Counted from the first letter of the stretch, positions 26,015 to 35,279 are shown. The stretch is DNA of 64,000 bases from Polyangiaceae bacterium UTPRO1 (GCA_002050235.1 MWST01000018.1:310001-374000); one strand, 5' to 3'. The notes: generated by a model not told the origin, from the sequence alone. Program-made: numbers and translations.

Positions 26015-27301
26015 ATGAGGAAGCGAACAGTAGGATGTTGGATGGCGGCAGCGGCGGTCGTGGTCGGAAGCCTCGCGTTTACCGTCCCCGCGGGGGCGGA
26101 AGGCGGTCTGACGTTGGAAGAGCGTCTCGAGCGTCTCGAGCGCAAAGGCGAGCAGCCGGCAGGCTGTTGCGACACCTCGGAGCTGCAGCGGCGGCTGGAC
26201 CAGATCGAGTCGCACATCAAGAACCTGCCGTTCGGTATCAAGCTCGGGGGCGGCATCGCCACCTCGTATCAGTACGACCTCAATGATCCCGACTCGAAGC
26301 AGGTCTCGTTGCGGTCCTTCGACCGAGATCACAACAGCTTCACTCTCGACCTCTTCCAGCTGCAGATCTCGCGCGCTCCGGGGGAGGACGGCGTCGGTTT
26401 CGTGACCAAGGTCGACTTCGGCAAGCTCGCCGAGCGCTTGCGCTCCGATTGGGACGGCGACGGCACCAGCGGCAACGTCGCCGAAGAGCAGAACTCGATC
26501 GAGGTCCAGGAGGCATACGTCACCTACAACTTCCCGGGTCTTCCCGATCTCCAGATCCGTGCCGGGCGCTTCGTGACGCCGATCGGCTCGGAGGTGATCG
26601 AGCCGTGGGCGAATCCCAACATCAGCCGTTCGCTCCAGTTCAGCTGGGGAATCCCGTTCACGCACGTGGGCGCGACGGCGAGCTATGCGTTCGGCTCGCA
26701 GGCGAGCCTGATGCTCGGCATCGTGAACGGCTGGAACAACGTGGTCGACTCGAACGACGGCAAGTCCGTGCTCGGCAGCTTGGCGATTACGCCGGTCGAG
26801 CAGTTCTCGCTCTTGCTGAACGGGATCTACGGCGCCGAGCAGCCGGATCGCGGCGACTCGAAGCGCGGCCTCTTCGACGCGGTGGCGACCATCAAGCCGA
26901 TCGACAATTTCGCGGTCATCCTGAACTACGACTACGGCAACGAGAGCGACCTGCACGTGGGCGGGAACGCGGAGTGGAACTCGTTCTCCGGCATTCTCGC
27001 CTATGACCTGGTGGACACGTTCGCGGTGCCGGTCGGCTTCGCGCTCCGCGGCGAGTACTTCGACGACTCGGACGGCACGCGCCTCCCGACGGTGCATGGC
27101 GGCGGCTTCGGCAAATACCAGAATGCCTGGGAGGTCACGACCACTCTCAAGATCGTGCTCGCCGAAGGCCTGATGTTCCGCACCGAATACCGCTACGACA
27201 AGGCGCGGAACGATCTCTTCGAGAAGTCTCTCGTCGGTCTCCACAACGACGTCCGCGACGATCAGCACACCATTGCGGGCGAACTGACGTACGTGTTCTA
27301 G
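26015..27301 (+). CDS. Outer-membrane porin (OmpL/bbp2-like beta-barrel)
   Basis: A 428-residue porin. The signal peptide ends near residue 27 (AGAEG). A short coiled-coil (LTLEERLERLERKGEQ, ELQRRLDQIESHI) precedes the barrel, as in the bbp2/OmpL-like and phosphate-porin groups. The rest is a beta-barrel rich in aromatic and Asp/Asn residues and ends in a terminal Phe (TYVF), the usual outer-membrane signal. The barrel spans about 350 residues, suggesting 16 or more strands. The ATG follows GGAGGTAAGGAG. A strong terminator with a GCGA loop follows the stop, so it is a single-gene unit with a long regulated leader. Confidence 0.88.
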   Translation: MRKRTVGCWMAAAAVVVGSLAFTVPAGAEGGLTLEERLERLERKGEQPAGCCDTSELQRRLDQIESHIKNLPFGIKLGGGIATSYQYDLNDPDSKQVSLRSFDRDHNSFTLDLFQLQISRAPGEDGVGFVTKVDFGKLAERLRSDWDGDGTSGNVAEEQNSIEVQEAYVTYNFPGLPDLQIRAGRFVTPIGSEVIEPWANPNISRSLQFSWGIPFTHVGATASYAFGSQASLMLGIVNGWNNVVDSNDGKSVLGSLAITPVEQFSLLLNGIYGAEQPDRGDSKRGLFDAVATIKPIDNFAVILNYDYGNESDLHVGGNAEWNSFSGILAYDLVDTFAVPVGFALRGEYFDDSDGTRLPTVHGGGFGKYQNAWEVTTTLKIVLAEGLMFRTEYRYDKARNDLFEKSLVGLHNDVRDDQHTIAGELTYVF

Positions 27302-27330
27302 TCGGCTTACCGGACCGACCAGCAGCGCGG

Positions 27331-27366
27331 AGGGCCTGCCGAGCGATCGGCAGGCCCTTTTGTTTG
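27331..27366 (+). terminator. Rho-independent terminator of the porin gene
   Basis: A perfect 12-bp stem AGGGCCTGCCGA/TCGGCAGGCCCT with a GCGA tetraloop is followed by TTTTGTTTG. It is the best terminator in the window. Confidence 0.9.
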
Positions 27367-27376
27367 TTGCAGCGGG

Positions 27377-28204
27377 CTACTCTGCCCAGCGGATCTGGCG
27401 ATAGTCGAACCGCATACCCTCGAGAAAATTGAATTTGACGATCTCGAAATACGGCGAGATGTCGAAATCGCGAGGGGTCGTGAGCGTGATGGGCGCGGTG
27501 CGAAAGAGACCGGTCACCGGCGCCGAACGTCGCCAGGTCCACGGGAATCCGCGACGGCGCGGATCCGGCCCGTCCGCTGGCGTGACCTCGGGCAGGATCG
27601 GATAGCGCACCTTGTCGAATGCGTGCGCAATCATGCTGGAGCAGATCACCTGCGTCGGCAGACCGCTGCCGAAGCTCAGCACCCGCCGTCGCAGCCGGCG
27701 GGGGACGAGGCTCACGGGAAGAAAATATCGGGCCAGATCGACCAGGTTCTTGACGTCGTAACGGTAGCCGATCTGTGCGATCACGTCGTCGAGAATCGTC
27801 CGCAGATCGTCGCGGTGGAGGTCGTAGGGGCGACAGACGCGGATGTTGAAGCCGAGATACTTCGTGAGCGGCGAGGCTACGACCCCGCACTCGACTAGGG
27901 CCTCGACGATCAGGTGTTGCGCGTCGTCGCCGAATTCGTTGCGGAGGGTGTGTCGTAGCGCCGGGTTCCGCCGCCACAGCTCGTCGCCGACGTAGATCGC
28001 CGCGTGCGACCACGAGCTCTGGGTCAGATACTTGATGACCTCGCTTACCCGCTGATCTCCCTCGACCAGAATGACGTCCCCCTTCCTGATGTGACGGCGC
28101 AGGTTCTCACCGTCGTTGACGGCGTGCCGTTGATAGCGGCCGAGAGGCTTGGTGAGGAGTCGAGTTGCGAGATCGAGGGCGTGGGAACGAAGGCGGAGCC
28201 GCAT
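27377..28204 (-). CDS. Permuted NlpC/P60 (YiiX-like) papain-fold enzyme
   Basis: A 275-residue protein of the permuted NlpC/P60 family. The order is His first and Cys last: GDVILVEGD then SSWSHAAIYVGD with His67, an acidic block VEALVECG with Glu101/Glu105, and TQVICSSMIAHAF with Cys188. Such enzymes are amidases, acyltransferases or lipid-modifying proteins. There is no signal peptide, so it may be cytoplasmic or membrane-associated through the basic start. It is convergent with the porin, separated by its terminator. The substrate is unknown. Confidence 0.8.
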   Translation of the reverse strand: MRLRLRSHALDLATRLLTKPLGRYQRHAVNDGENLRRHIRKGDVILVEGDQRVSEVIKYLTQSSWSHAAIYVGDELWRRNPALRHTLRNEFGDDAQHLIVEALVECGVVASPLTKYLGFNIRVCRPYDLHRDDLRTILDDVIAQIGYRYDVKNLVDLARYFLPVSLVPRRLRRRVLSFGSGLPTQVICSSMIAHAFDKVRYPILPEVTPADGPDPRRRGFPWTWRRSAPVTGLFRTAPITLTTPRDFDISPYFEIVKFNFLEGMRFDYRQIRWAE

Positions 28205-28410
28205 GGTGAGGCTTTCGGTGAGGAGGTGATTGTAACCGCCGACCGCTCAGGACGAGAAGAGAAAAACGCTGCGTGCTAGCTTGCGGAACGCCTTGGCGGG
28301 TGCTTCCCCGGGACGGTCGCAGATCCGGCGCGTCTGCTCGGTGTCGGTCACGGCGCTGCGGACGTGACCGCGCCGTCGGCTCTTGCGGGAGGCGCGTCGA
28401 GCTCAGACAG

Positions 28411-28442
28411 GAACGCGGCGCGAGAACTAACGCGCCGCGTTC
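28411..28442 (-). terminator. Hairpin terminator of asd
   Basis: A perfect 12-bp stem GAACGCGGCGCG/CGCGCCGCGTTC with an 8-base loop lies 31 bases past the asd stop. The gap from 28205 to 28472 holds no gene that I can support. Confidence 0.6.
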
Positions 28443-28472
28443 GGATCGGGTCTGCGCCGCGCGCGTCGCGGT

Positions 28473-29555
28473 TCAGAAGTAACCGTCGCGGTGCAGTGCT
28501 TCGGCGAGCAGCACGGCGCCTTTCGCGGCACCGAACTTGGTATTGTGCGAGACGAGCACGAACCGCAGCCCGTTCGCCCATAGTGCGTCGGTGCGCAGGC
28601 GGCCTACCGAGGTCGTCATGCCTCCCTGAGCGTCGCGATCGAGGCGCGGCTGCGGTCGGAAAGGATCGTCGTGCACGGTCAACATGTGGCGCGGCGCCGA
28701 CGGTAGATCCTCGATTCCGCCGCGGTAGTCGCGCATCGCGTCCGCTGCTGCCTCCGGCGTGCAGGCACGTGCGAGCGACACCGAGACAGTCTCGGTGTGC
28801 CCTTCCAGTACCGCTGCGCGAGTACAGGTTGCCGAGACGACGAGGGCCGCGGGGTCGATGGCGCCGCGGCCGAGCGTGCCGAGGATCTTCGCCGTCTCCT
28901 TCGCAACCTTTTCTTCCTCCCCGGGAATATACGGGATGACGTTATCGAGGATGTCCAGTGCGACGACGCCCGGGGACCGCCCGGCACCCGAGATTCCCTG
29001 CATGGATGTCATCGCGACTTTCTCGACGCCGAAGGCTGCATGCAGCGGCGCCAGGGCGATCGCGAGTCCAGTCGTCGTACAGTTTGGAATCGGCGCTACG
29101 AAGCCTTTCCACCCACGATGTTCCTTCTGCGCGCGCAGCAGCGGTGCATGTCCGAGGTTGACTCCGGGAATCAGGAGCGGGACGTCCTCCTCGTAGCGGT
29201 AAGCGGAGGCGGTGCTGAACACGGGGCGTAGCTTGGCCCAGCGCGGCTCGAGCTCGCGCGCCGGCTCGCTCTCGATCGCCGAGAACACGATGTCCACGGA
29301 CGCGGCATCGAAGTCGGAGCCGGCGGCTACGGGGAGGCGTGCCACTTCGGGCGGCGGCGCGTCGGCGCACCACCAGCGTACGGCACCTGTCTTCGCATCG
29401 CGCAGTGCCTCACCGTAGGATTTACCTGCGGAGCGTGCGGACGCGGCCAAGGCCGTGATCTGGAACCACGGATGGTCGCGAAGGGCATCTATGAATTGCT
29501 GACCGGCAATGCCGGTGGCGCCGACGATGGCGACGGACATCTTTCGAGTGGACAC
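28473..29555 (-). CDS. asd: Aspartate-semialdehyde dehydrogenase (archaeal/fungal type)
   Basis: A 360-residue enzyme with an NADP-binding start VGATGIAGQQF. The catalytic Cys159 sits in PIPNCTTTGLA and the active-site His253 in LEGHTE. The NCTTTG block is the archaeal/fungal (MJ0205-like) form rather than the E. coli form. It would reduce aspartyl phosphate to the semialdehyde for lysine, threonine and methionine. Malonyl-CoA reductase is a close relative and cannot be fully excluded. The GTG at 29555 has AGGAGG five bases upstream; the ATG at 29540 is too far from it. It is a single gene, divergent from the LLM oxidoreductase. Confidence 0.88.
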   Translation of the reverse strand: MSTRKMSVAIVGATGIAGQQFIDALRDHPWFQITALAASARSAGKSYGEALRDAKTGAVRWWCADAPPPEVARLPVAAGSDFDAASVDIVFSAIESEPARELEPRWAKLRPVFSTASAYRYEEDVPLLIPGVNLGHAPLLRAQKEHRGWKGFVAPIPNCTTTGLAIALAPLHAAFGVEKVAMTSMQGISGAGRSPGVVALDILDNVIPYIPGEEEKVAKETAKILGTLGRGAIDPAALVVSATCTRAAVLEGHTETVSVSLARACTPEAAADAMRDYRGGIEDLPSAPRHMLTVHDDPFRPQPRLDRDAQGGMTTSVGRLRTDALWANGLRFVLVSHNTKFGAAKGAVLLAEALHRDGYF

Positions 29556-29680
29556 GAAAACCTCCTGGAAGGAGAATCTTTATCACGCGTTGCGGAGACT
29601 GTCACAGGCAGGGAGCGTTTCCGCACCGCGGACGCGTGTGCTGTAATCGCAGCGCCGCGCGAGCGGCACCGGAGGTGCGG

Positions 29681-30622
29681 ATGAGAATAGACGGCGTAGC
29701 TTGTGGTGTATTCCTGCCTCAGGTCGGATTCGACTTCGCCGGGCTTACCGAACGCGCCATCGCGTGCGAACAGGCGGGGCTGCATTCTCTGTGGCTTGCC
29801 GACCACATGTGGGCGCGCAGCATGCCGGACGCCGACTACCTCGAGTGCTGGACGACCCTCACGGCGCTCGCGATGCGGACGACGACGCTGCGCCTGGGCA
29901 CTCTCGTGCTCTGCAATTCGTATCGCAATCCGGCGCTGGTCGCGAAGATGGCCGCGACCTTCGATTGCATTTCGGGAGGACGGCTCGAGCTCGGGATCGG
30001 CGCCGGTTGGATGGACGAAGAGTATCGCGGTTACGGCTACCACTTTCCGAATGCGCGCATCCGGATCGAACAGCTCGAAGAAGGGCTGGAGGTGATCCAG
30101 CGGCTCTTCACGACGGCGCGGTCGACGCTGCAAGGAAAATACTACGCGCTCGACGACGCCCCCAACAATCCGAAGCCCGTGCAGACTCCGGTGCCGCCGA
30201 TCACGATCGGTGGCGCCGGGGAACGGCTGCTGCTCAAGGTCGTAGCGAAATACGCCGATCGGTGGAATTGTCCGATCAACGCCGCTCACGAGCTACCGCA
30301 CAAGCTCGAGGTACTGCGCCTCCACTGCAGCGAGGTCGGACGCGATCCGACGGCCATTACGATCTCGGAGCAGGTTATCGTCGTGCTCGGCGCCGACGAG
30401 GTTGCCTTGGCCGCGAAGTGGGCGCTGGCGAAGCAGCTCCTCGGCGGGTTCGCCGATCTCGAGGCGGTCGCCGTGCGCGGAACGCCGGATCAGGTAGCGG
30501 AAGGTCTGCGCGCGAAGGCTGCCAAGGGTGTGCAGCTCTTTACGATCATGTTCGGCGACATGGCGGCGCCGGAGACGATCCGCCTCTTCGGCGAGCGCGT
30601 CCTGCCGGCGCTCGCAGGCTGA
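29681..30622 (+). CDS. Luciferase-like (LLM class, F420-type) oxidoreductase
   Basis: A 313-residue LLM oxidoreductase. LADHMWA is the typical cofactor-end motif after the second strand, and later blocks (LVAKMAATFDCISGGRLELGIGAGW) are family hallmarks. The group uses coenzyme F420 or FMN; without structure I cannot say which, but this subfamily is more common in F420-producing lineages. No F420 synthesis genes lie in the window. GGAGG is five bases before the ATG. It is followed, on the other strand, by the LysR regulator, whose 3' end it faces. The substrate is unknown. Confidence 0.82.
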   Translation: MRIDGVACGVFLPQVGFDFAGLTERAIACEQAGLHSLWLADHMWARSMPDADYLECWTTLTALAMRTTTLRLGTLVLCNSYRNPALVAKMAATFDCISGGRLELGIGAGWMDEEYRGYGYHFPNARIRIEQLEEGLEVIQRLFTTARSTLQGKYYALDDAPNNPKPVQTPVPPITIGGAGERLLLKVVAKYADRWNCPINAAHELPHKLEVLRLHCSEVGRDPTAITISEQVIVVLGADEVALAAKWALAKQLLGGFADLEAVAVRGTPDQVAEGLRAKAAKGVQLFTIMFGDMAAPETIRLFGERVLPALAG

Positions 30623-30631
30623 AGCGCCCCG

Positions 30632-31504
30632 TTACTTCAGCTCGGCGATGAAGCGCTCGATCGCCGGCGTGAAATGGCGGCCCTGGCGGTGCAGGATGCC
30701 GAGCGGCCGATAGAGTGCCTCGTCGCTCAGTTGCAGTGACGCGAGCGTACGGTTCTTAACCTCTTGCTTGATCGTCGGCTCCGGAACCAATGCGACTCCG
30801 GCGCCGATCTCGACGACACGCTTGATGGTCTCGATGTTGTCGAACTCCATCACGTAACGCACTGTCACGCCCTTGCGGTTCAACAAGCGGTCGGTGGCGC
30901 GCCGGGTCGGGATATCCCGTTCGTAGCCGACGAAGGTCTGGCCCTCGAGATCTTTGACGCTGATCGTCCGCCGCCGCGCGAACGGGTGGTGAGCCGCGCA
31001 CACGAGGACCAGTCGGTCTTCACGAAACGGGATGACGCTGATCTGCGGCCGGCGACCAGGATAGGCGACGATTCCGAGATCGATCCGGCCGGACAACACC
31101 TCTTCGATGATCTTCGTGGAGCGGCTGTACTCGATGTGTACGTTGACCTGCGGGTATGCTTTGAAGAACTTCTTGAGCGGCTCCGAGAGCTCGTAGAGCC
31201 CGACGCTGTGCACGGTCGCGAGTCGGACGCTGCCGCTGATCACGCTTCCGAAGCTCTGCATCTGCTCCCGGAGGTCACGGTAGCGCCGGGAGATGTCCTT
31301 GCTCACCTGGTACAGTAGCTGGCCCGCCGGAGTGGGCTGCACGTTGCCCTTCGTGCGCTCGATCAACGGCCGATCGAACCGCGCTTCGAGGCTTCGCACC
31401 TGCTGGCTCACCGCCGATTGGGTGATGAAGTTCTGCGCGGCGGCGGCAGAGAAGCTGCCGGTCTCCACGAGGTCACAGAACACCTGCAGGGTCTCGAGAT
31501 GCAT
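30632..31504 (-). CDS. LysR-type regulator divergent from gcdH
   Basis: A 290-residue LysR-type activator. Residues 1-60 form the winged HTH (FSAAAAQNFITQSAVSQQVRSLEARF), and the rest is the two-lobed effector domain. It starts divergently from a glutaryl-CoA dehydrogenase gene, the arrangement of GcdR in pseudomonads, so it likely controls gcdH in response to glutarate or glutaryl-CoA (inference by analogy). The ATG at 31504 is preceded by GGAGG 18 bases away; a nearer site is lacking. A palindrome overlaps the leader and may be autoregulatory. Confidence 0.85.
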   Translation of the reverse strand: MHLETLQVFCDLVETGSFSAAAAQNFITQSAVSQQVRSLEARFDRPLIERTKGNVQPTPAGQLLYQVSKDISRRYRDLREQMQSFGSVISGSVRLATVHSVGLYELSEPLKKFFKAYPQVNVHIEYSRSTKIIEEVLSGRIDLGIVAYPGRRPQISVIPFREDRLVLVCAAHHPFARRRTISVKDLEGQTFVGYERDIPTRRATDRLLNRKGVTVRYVMEFDNIETIKRVVEIGAGVALVPEPTIKQEVKNRTLASLQLSDEALYRPLGILHRQGRHFTPAIERFIAELK

Positions 31505-31505
31505 T

Positions 31506-31520
31506 ATCAGCCCGGCTGAT
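31506..31520. promoter_or_regulatory. Palindrome in the LysR-gcdH divergent region
   Basis: ATCAGCC-C-GGCTGAT (7 + 1 + 7) lies one base before the LysR start codon. LysR proteins bind dyads in such divergent regions, so it is a plausible operator, although it lacks an obvious T-N11-A. Confidence 0.45.
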
Positions 31521-31629
31521 CGCCGTCCTCCTTCGTGCTCGCGAGATCTTATACGCGAGCGCGAAGCACGCTCCAAATCGCACGACGCCGCCTTGAGAGG
31601 ACGCCGGGGCAGCAGTACTCTTCCGGCCT

Positions 31630-32793
31630 ATGCCCGCGCCCGACTATTACGAGCTCGACGCGCTGCTCACTACCGAGGAGCGCCTGACCCGCAACGCCGT
31701 GCGCGCCTTCGTCGAACAGGAATGCCTGCCGCTCATCGAAGGGTGTTTCAGCCGCGAGGAGTTTCCGCGCCAGCTGATAGCGCGCATGGGCGAGCTCGGC
31801 GTCTTCGGTGCGAATCTCCACGGGTACGGTTGCGCGGGTATGAACAACGTCGCCTACGGGCTCGCTATGCAGGAGCTCGAGCGAGGCGACAGCGCTCTGC
31901 GCTCCATGGCGTCGGTGCAGGGCGGCCTCGCGATGTACGGCATCTACGCCTACGGCACGGAGGAGCAGAAAGCGCGTTGGCTCCCGCGAATGGCGCGCGG
32001 CGAGGCGATCGGTTGCTTCGGCCTCACCGAGCCCGACCACGGGTCCGATCCGGGGGGCATGGAGGCGCGCGCGCGGCGGGTCGGCAGCGAGTGGGTGCTC
32101 TCCGGCGTGAAGCGGTGGATAACCAACGGCAGCATCGCCGACGTCGCGATCGTCTGGGCGAAGACGACGCCTGACGACGAGATCCGCGGTTTTCTGGTGG
32201 AGCGCGGGACTCCGGGATACGGTGCGCACGATCTCAAAGGGAAGTTCTCGCTGCGCGCCTCGATCACGTCGGAGCTCGTGCTGGAAGACGTATGCCTTCC
32301 TGCGAGTGCGCTCCTTCCCGGCGTCGTCGGGCTCAAGGGACCGTTCGGCTGCTTGAATCAAGCACGCTACGGAATCGTGTGGGGCGCCGTGGGTGCGGCG
32401 ATGGCCTGTTACGAGACCGCGCTCGACTATGCCGTACACCGTGTGCAGTTCGATCGGCCGATCGCCGGATTCCAGCTGGTGCAGCAGAAGCTCGTCGACA
32501 TGGTTACCGAGATCACCAAGGCGCAGTTGCTCGCGCACCGGCTCGGGCGTTTGAAGGACGAGGGGCGGATTCGCGCGCAGCAGATTTCGCTTGCGAAGCG
32601 CAACAACGTCGGCCAGGCTTTGCACATCGCGCGTCTTGCCCGCGACGTGCTCGGGGCGAACGGCATCGTCAACGATTATCCGGTCATCAGGCACATGCTG
32701 AACCTCGAGACGGTGAACACCTACGAGGGCACGTACGACATGCACACGCTGATCGTCGGTCGCGACCTGACGGGGATCGACGCCGTTCGCTGA
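31630..32793 (+). CDS. gcdH: Glutaryl-CoA dehydrogenase
   Basis: A 387-residue acyl-CoA dehydrogenase with the glutaryl-specific pattern: GANLHGYGCAGMN, FGLTEPDHGSDPGGM, KRWITNGSIADVAIVWA, VHRVQFDRPIAGFQLVQQKL and NTYEGTYD, where Glu366 is the catalytic base. It would oxidise and decarboxylate glutaryl-CoA to crotonyl-CoA in lysine, tryptophan or aromatic degradation, passing electrons to ETF. Length and motif order are normal for the family. It diverges from a LysR regulator. No other genes of the pathway are adjacent. Confidence 0.92.
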   Translation: MPAPDYYELDALLTTEERLTRNAVRAFVEQECLPLIEGCFSREEFPRQLIARMGELGVFGANLHGYGCAGMNNVAYGLAMQELERGDSALRSMASVQGGLAMYGIYAYGTEEQKARWLPRMARGEAIGCFGLTEPDHGSDPGGMEARARRVGSEWVLSGVKRWITNGSIADVAIVWAKTTPDDEIRGFLVERGTPGYGAHDLKGKFSLRASITSELVLEDVCLPASALLPGVVGLKGPFGCLNQARYGIVWGAVGAAMACYETALDYAVHRVQFDRPIAGFQLVQQKLVDMVTEITKAQLLAHRLGRLKDEGRIRAQQISLAKRNNVGQALHIARLARDVLGANGIVNDYPVIRHMLNLETVNTYEGTYDMHTLIVGRDLTGIDAVR

Positions 32794-32925
32794 TGAACGC
32801 AGCGGTCGCCACGGCGTTCCGCATGCGGAGGAGGAAGATACGTCGCCGGAGATTCCGATGACCGACGGATACGGTACGCTTGCCCAATCGGCGGGCATGT
32901 GGCTTGATCGGCTGCGTTTCACGGA

Positions 32926-34032
32926 ATGGCGATGGGCAGCCTTGCAGCAGCACCGTTGTTCCTGCGCTCGGCGTTGGTGACGGCGAGCCTCCTCTGCGCA
33001 ACGACGAGCTTCGCACGGGAGCTGCCGCTACGGTTCAGCCCGCAGCTCCCCGTGTCGGCGGCGATGGCCGACCGGGTCCGCTTCTGGGTGGACGTTTTCA
33101 CCCGCGTCTCGCACACCGAGGCCGTGCTGCACGATCGCGCCGACCCGACGATCATCTACGACGTCGTACCATACGGCCGAGGAGGCGACACGACGCTGAT
33201 CGACGCCACGCGCGCGAGCTACGAGCAGGTGCTGAGCGCGCTCGCGACCGACAGCATCTTCCCGTCGTTGAGTGTGACATCGCCGGAGCGAGCCCGGGTG
33301 CAGGCTATGTTCGGCGTACGCGCCGGTGCCGCAGCGTACGTACGAGCGATCGGTAATATCCGCGCCCAGCGCGGCATGCGCGAGCCATTCGTCGACGGGC
33401 TGGCGCGCGCGGAGCTGTATCTCCCGGATATTCGCCGCATCTTCCGAGAGGCGAAGCTGCCTTCCGAGCTCGCGTATCTGCCGCACGTGGAATCGTCCTT
33501 CAATCCGTCCGCAGTCTCGCGGGCGGGTGCCGCGGGCCTCTGGCAGTTCACGCGCGAGACGTTCGCGCTCTACGACAAGGCCGGCGGCAACGCCGACGCA
33601 CGCTTCGATCCCGTGCGCTCGACCGAGGTCGCGGTGCGGCACCTGGAGCGGGCGCGCAACGTGCTAGGGTCGTGGCCGCTCGCAATCGCATCTTACAATC
33701 ACGGCGTTGCCGGGATGGCGCGCGCGCGATCGGCGGTCGGTGCGGATGCGCTCGACGACATCGTGCGCGGCTACGAGGGTGCGACGTTCGGTTTCGCCTC
33801 GCAGAACTTCTATGCCGAGGCTCTGGCCGCGGCGCACGTCGCTCGCAACGTGCGCCACTATTTCCCGGATATGCCGCGGCCACCGGTGATGCGGTATGTC
33901 GTCCGGCCGGGAGACTCACTGTGGACTATTGCGCGGCGCCACAAGGTATCGATACGCGACCTCACCGCCGCGAACAATCTCGACGGCTCGCGGCTGAAGA
34001 CCGGCCAGATGATCGTCATCAAGACGTCCTAG
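32926..34032 (+). CDS. MltD-like lytic transglycosylase with LysM
   Basis: A 368-residue exported enzyme. The signal peptide ends near residue 30 (SFAREL). The transglycosylase SLT domain carries the catalytic Glu189 in LAYLPHVESSFNP, followed by SRAGAAGLWQF. A single LysM repeat fills the last 45 residues (YVVRPGDSLWTIARRH). MltD of E. coli is a lipoprotein with two LysM repeats; here there is no lipobox and one LysM. It cuts peptidoglycan glycan strands in the periplasm. No strong ribosome site is seen before the ATG, which is why the start is moderately sure. Confidence 0.88.
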   Translation: MAMGSLAAAPLFLRSALVTASLLCATTSFARELPLRFSPQLPVSAAMADRVRFWVDVFTRVSHTEAVLHDRADPTIIYDVVPYGRGGDTTLIDATRASYEQVLSALATDSIFPSLSVTSPERARVQAMFGVRAGAAAYVRAIGNIRAQRGMREPFVDGLARAELYLPDIRRIFREAKLPSELAYLPHVESSFNPSAVSRAGAAGLWQFTRETFALYDKAGGNADARFDPVRSTEVAVRHLERARNVLGSWPLAIASYNHGVAGMARARSAVGADALDDIVRGYEGATFGFASQNFYAEALAAAHVARNVRHYFPDMPRPPVMRYVVRPGDSLWTIARRHKVSIRDLTAANNLDGSRLKTGQMIVIKTS

Positions 34033-34045
34033 GGGGCGCCTCGCC

Positions 34046-34270
34046 GTGGCGCCGCACGTGACTTTCTACGCCAAGGGCGGGTGCCCGCACTGCGAGCGCG
34101 AGCGCGCGGTGCTCGTGGCGCGCGGCGCGCGGTTCATCGAGGTCGACGTCGTCCGCCATCCGGAGGCGATTCCGGAGCTGCTGAAGCTCACCAAGGGTCG
34201 CCGTGTCGTTCCGGTGATCGTCGAGGGAGCGCAGGTCACGATCGCCGGCGACGGGGTCTCCGAGTTCTGA
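34046..34270 (+). CDS. Glutaredoxin-like thiol protein
   Basis: A 74-residue glutaredoxin-fold protein with an active site Cys13-Pro-His-Cys16 and the usual cis-proline VVPVIV block. It is a single domain without a signal peptide, so a cytoplasmic dithiol reductant. It begins at GTG, 13 bases after the transglycosylase stop, and AGGGGGCG precedes it. Cotranscription with the transglycosylase is likely, although a functional link is not obvious. Confidence 0.85.
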   Translation: MAPHVTFYAKGGCPHCERERAVLVARGARFIEVDVVRHPEAIPELLKLTKGRRVVPVIVEGAQVTIAGDGVSEF

Positions 34271-34286
34271 AGCCGGCGCTGCTCGC

Positions 34287-34784
34287 TCAACGTTGGCGGC
34301 GCGTCTGCCGATCGATCTGGTAGACGTCGCGGAGTTCTTCGACCAGCTGTCGCGCCTGCTGCGAGTTGCGCTTGAGGTCGTCGATGTCGGGCCGGTTCGC
34401 CTGGACGAGCGCCTTACGCGCTTCGTCGAGGCGCTGATCGAGGGCGAGCGCGCGCTTGCGCAGATCCTGGAGCTCGGCGAGATCGCTCTGGTGCTGCGAG
34501 AGAAAGGTTCGGTAGCTGGCGTCGAGCTTGGCGAGGGTACGCTCGCGGGCATCCAGGAGCTGATCGAGCGCCGCCGCCTTTTGCTTTATGTCGGGCGCGG
34601 CTCGCGGATCGCGCTCGATGCGTTTGGTGGCCGAGCGACCGGCGCGGATCTGCTGCTCGATCTGCTGCAACGCCTTGCCGTGCCCCGTCCGCTCGCGGCG
34701 GACGCGATCGGCGGCGAGCGCGCCGGCCGCTACGACCCCGACGAGCATGCCGACCACGATCAGGCGTGCGGCGAGTCGCTTCAT
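34287..34784 (-). CDS. Membrane-anchored coiled-coil protein (165 aa)
   Basis: A 165-residue protein with an N-terminal membrane anchor or signal segment (residues 5-25) and then a long coiled coil rich in Ala, Arg, Gln and Leu up to the end. There is no known domain. AAGGAGC lies before the ATG. It is coupled to the gene upstream, whose stop overlaps its ATG by four bases. The pair probably forms a small envelope complex of unknown role. Confidence 0.7.
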   Translation of the reverse strand: MKRLAARLIVVGMLVGVVAAGALAADRVRRERTGHGKALQQIEQQIRAGRSATKRIERDPRAAPDIKQKAAALDQLLDARERTLAKLDASYRTFLSQHQSDLAELQDLRKRALALDQRLDEARKALVQANRPDIDDLKRNSQQARQLVEELRDVYQIDRQTRRQR

Positions 34785-35212
34785 TGGCTTGCTCCTTCCG
34801 AGCCTGCGAGCGCGGGCTCCCAAAAGTCCGGCGCGCGGCGATAGGCCGTTACCCCCGGAACGTCGAGGGCGTCGTTGATGCGTGGCAGCACGCGGTCTTC
34901 CAGGCGCTGATTCTGGGCCAACGCCTGGGACAGGATCTCGAGGTCGCGCACGATGACGTCGACGTCGATGGCAGCGTCGTGCGTGGTGCCGGTGGCGGCC
35001 GGCGTGGCTGCAGGCTCGGCCGGCGCAATCGGCGGCACCGGCGCCTCCTCGACTGCCGCCACGGAAGTTGCCGCGGCGCCGGGAACCGAGGCCGGCGGCG
35101 CGGTTCGCTGCGGGTGCTCGGGCGGCGTTGCGTTCATCGCGCGCACCACTAGCCACCCCGCAAGCGCCGCTCCGAGCGCCACGATGCCAAGCGTCTTCCA
35201 GTCTTGTCTCAT
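34781..35212 (-). CDS. Membrane-anchored Pro/Ala-rich protein (143 aa)
   Basis: A 143-residue protein with one N-terminal membrane helix (LGIVALGAALAGWLVVRAM) and a Pro/Ala/Thr-rich periplasmic linker leading to a short helical end (LSQALAQNQRLEDRVLPRINDALDV). No family is recognised. It overlaps the start of the next gene by four bases (ATGA), so the two products are translationally coupled and likely interact. Confidence 0.68.
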   Translation of the reverse strand: MRQDWKTLGIVALGAALAGWLVVRAMNATPPEHPQRTAPPASVPGAAATSVAAVEEAPVPPIAPAEPAATPAATGTTHDAAIDVDVIVRDLEILSQALAQNQRLEDRVLPRINDALDVPGVTAYRRAPDFWEPALAGSEGASQ

Positions 35213-35279
35213 CTCGAGCGCTCCGGAGTCTGGGAGCCCGCGCCCGAGGAGTCAAGAGAGGCGAGCTGCCACCGCTGCC

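Noticed and set aside
32872..32925. TGGCTTG-ATCG-GCTGCG as a sigma-54 promoter for the transglycosylase
   Set aside because: GG and GC are one base too far apart and the -12 block is wrong.
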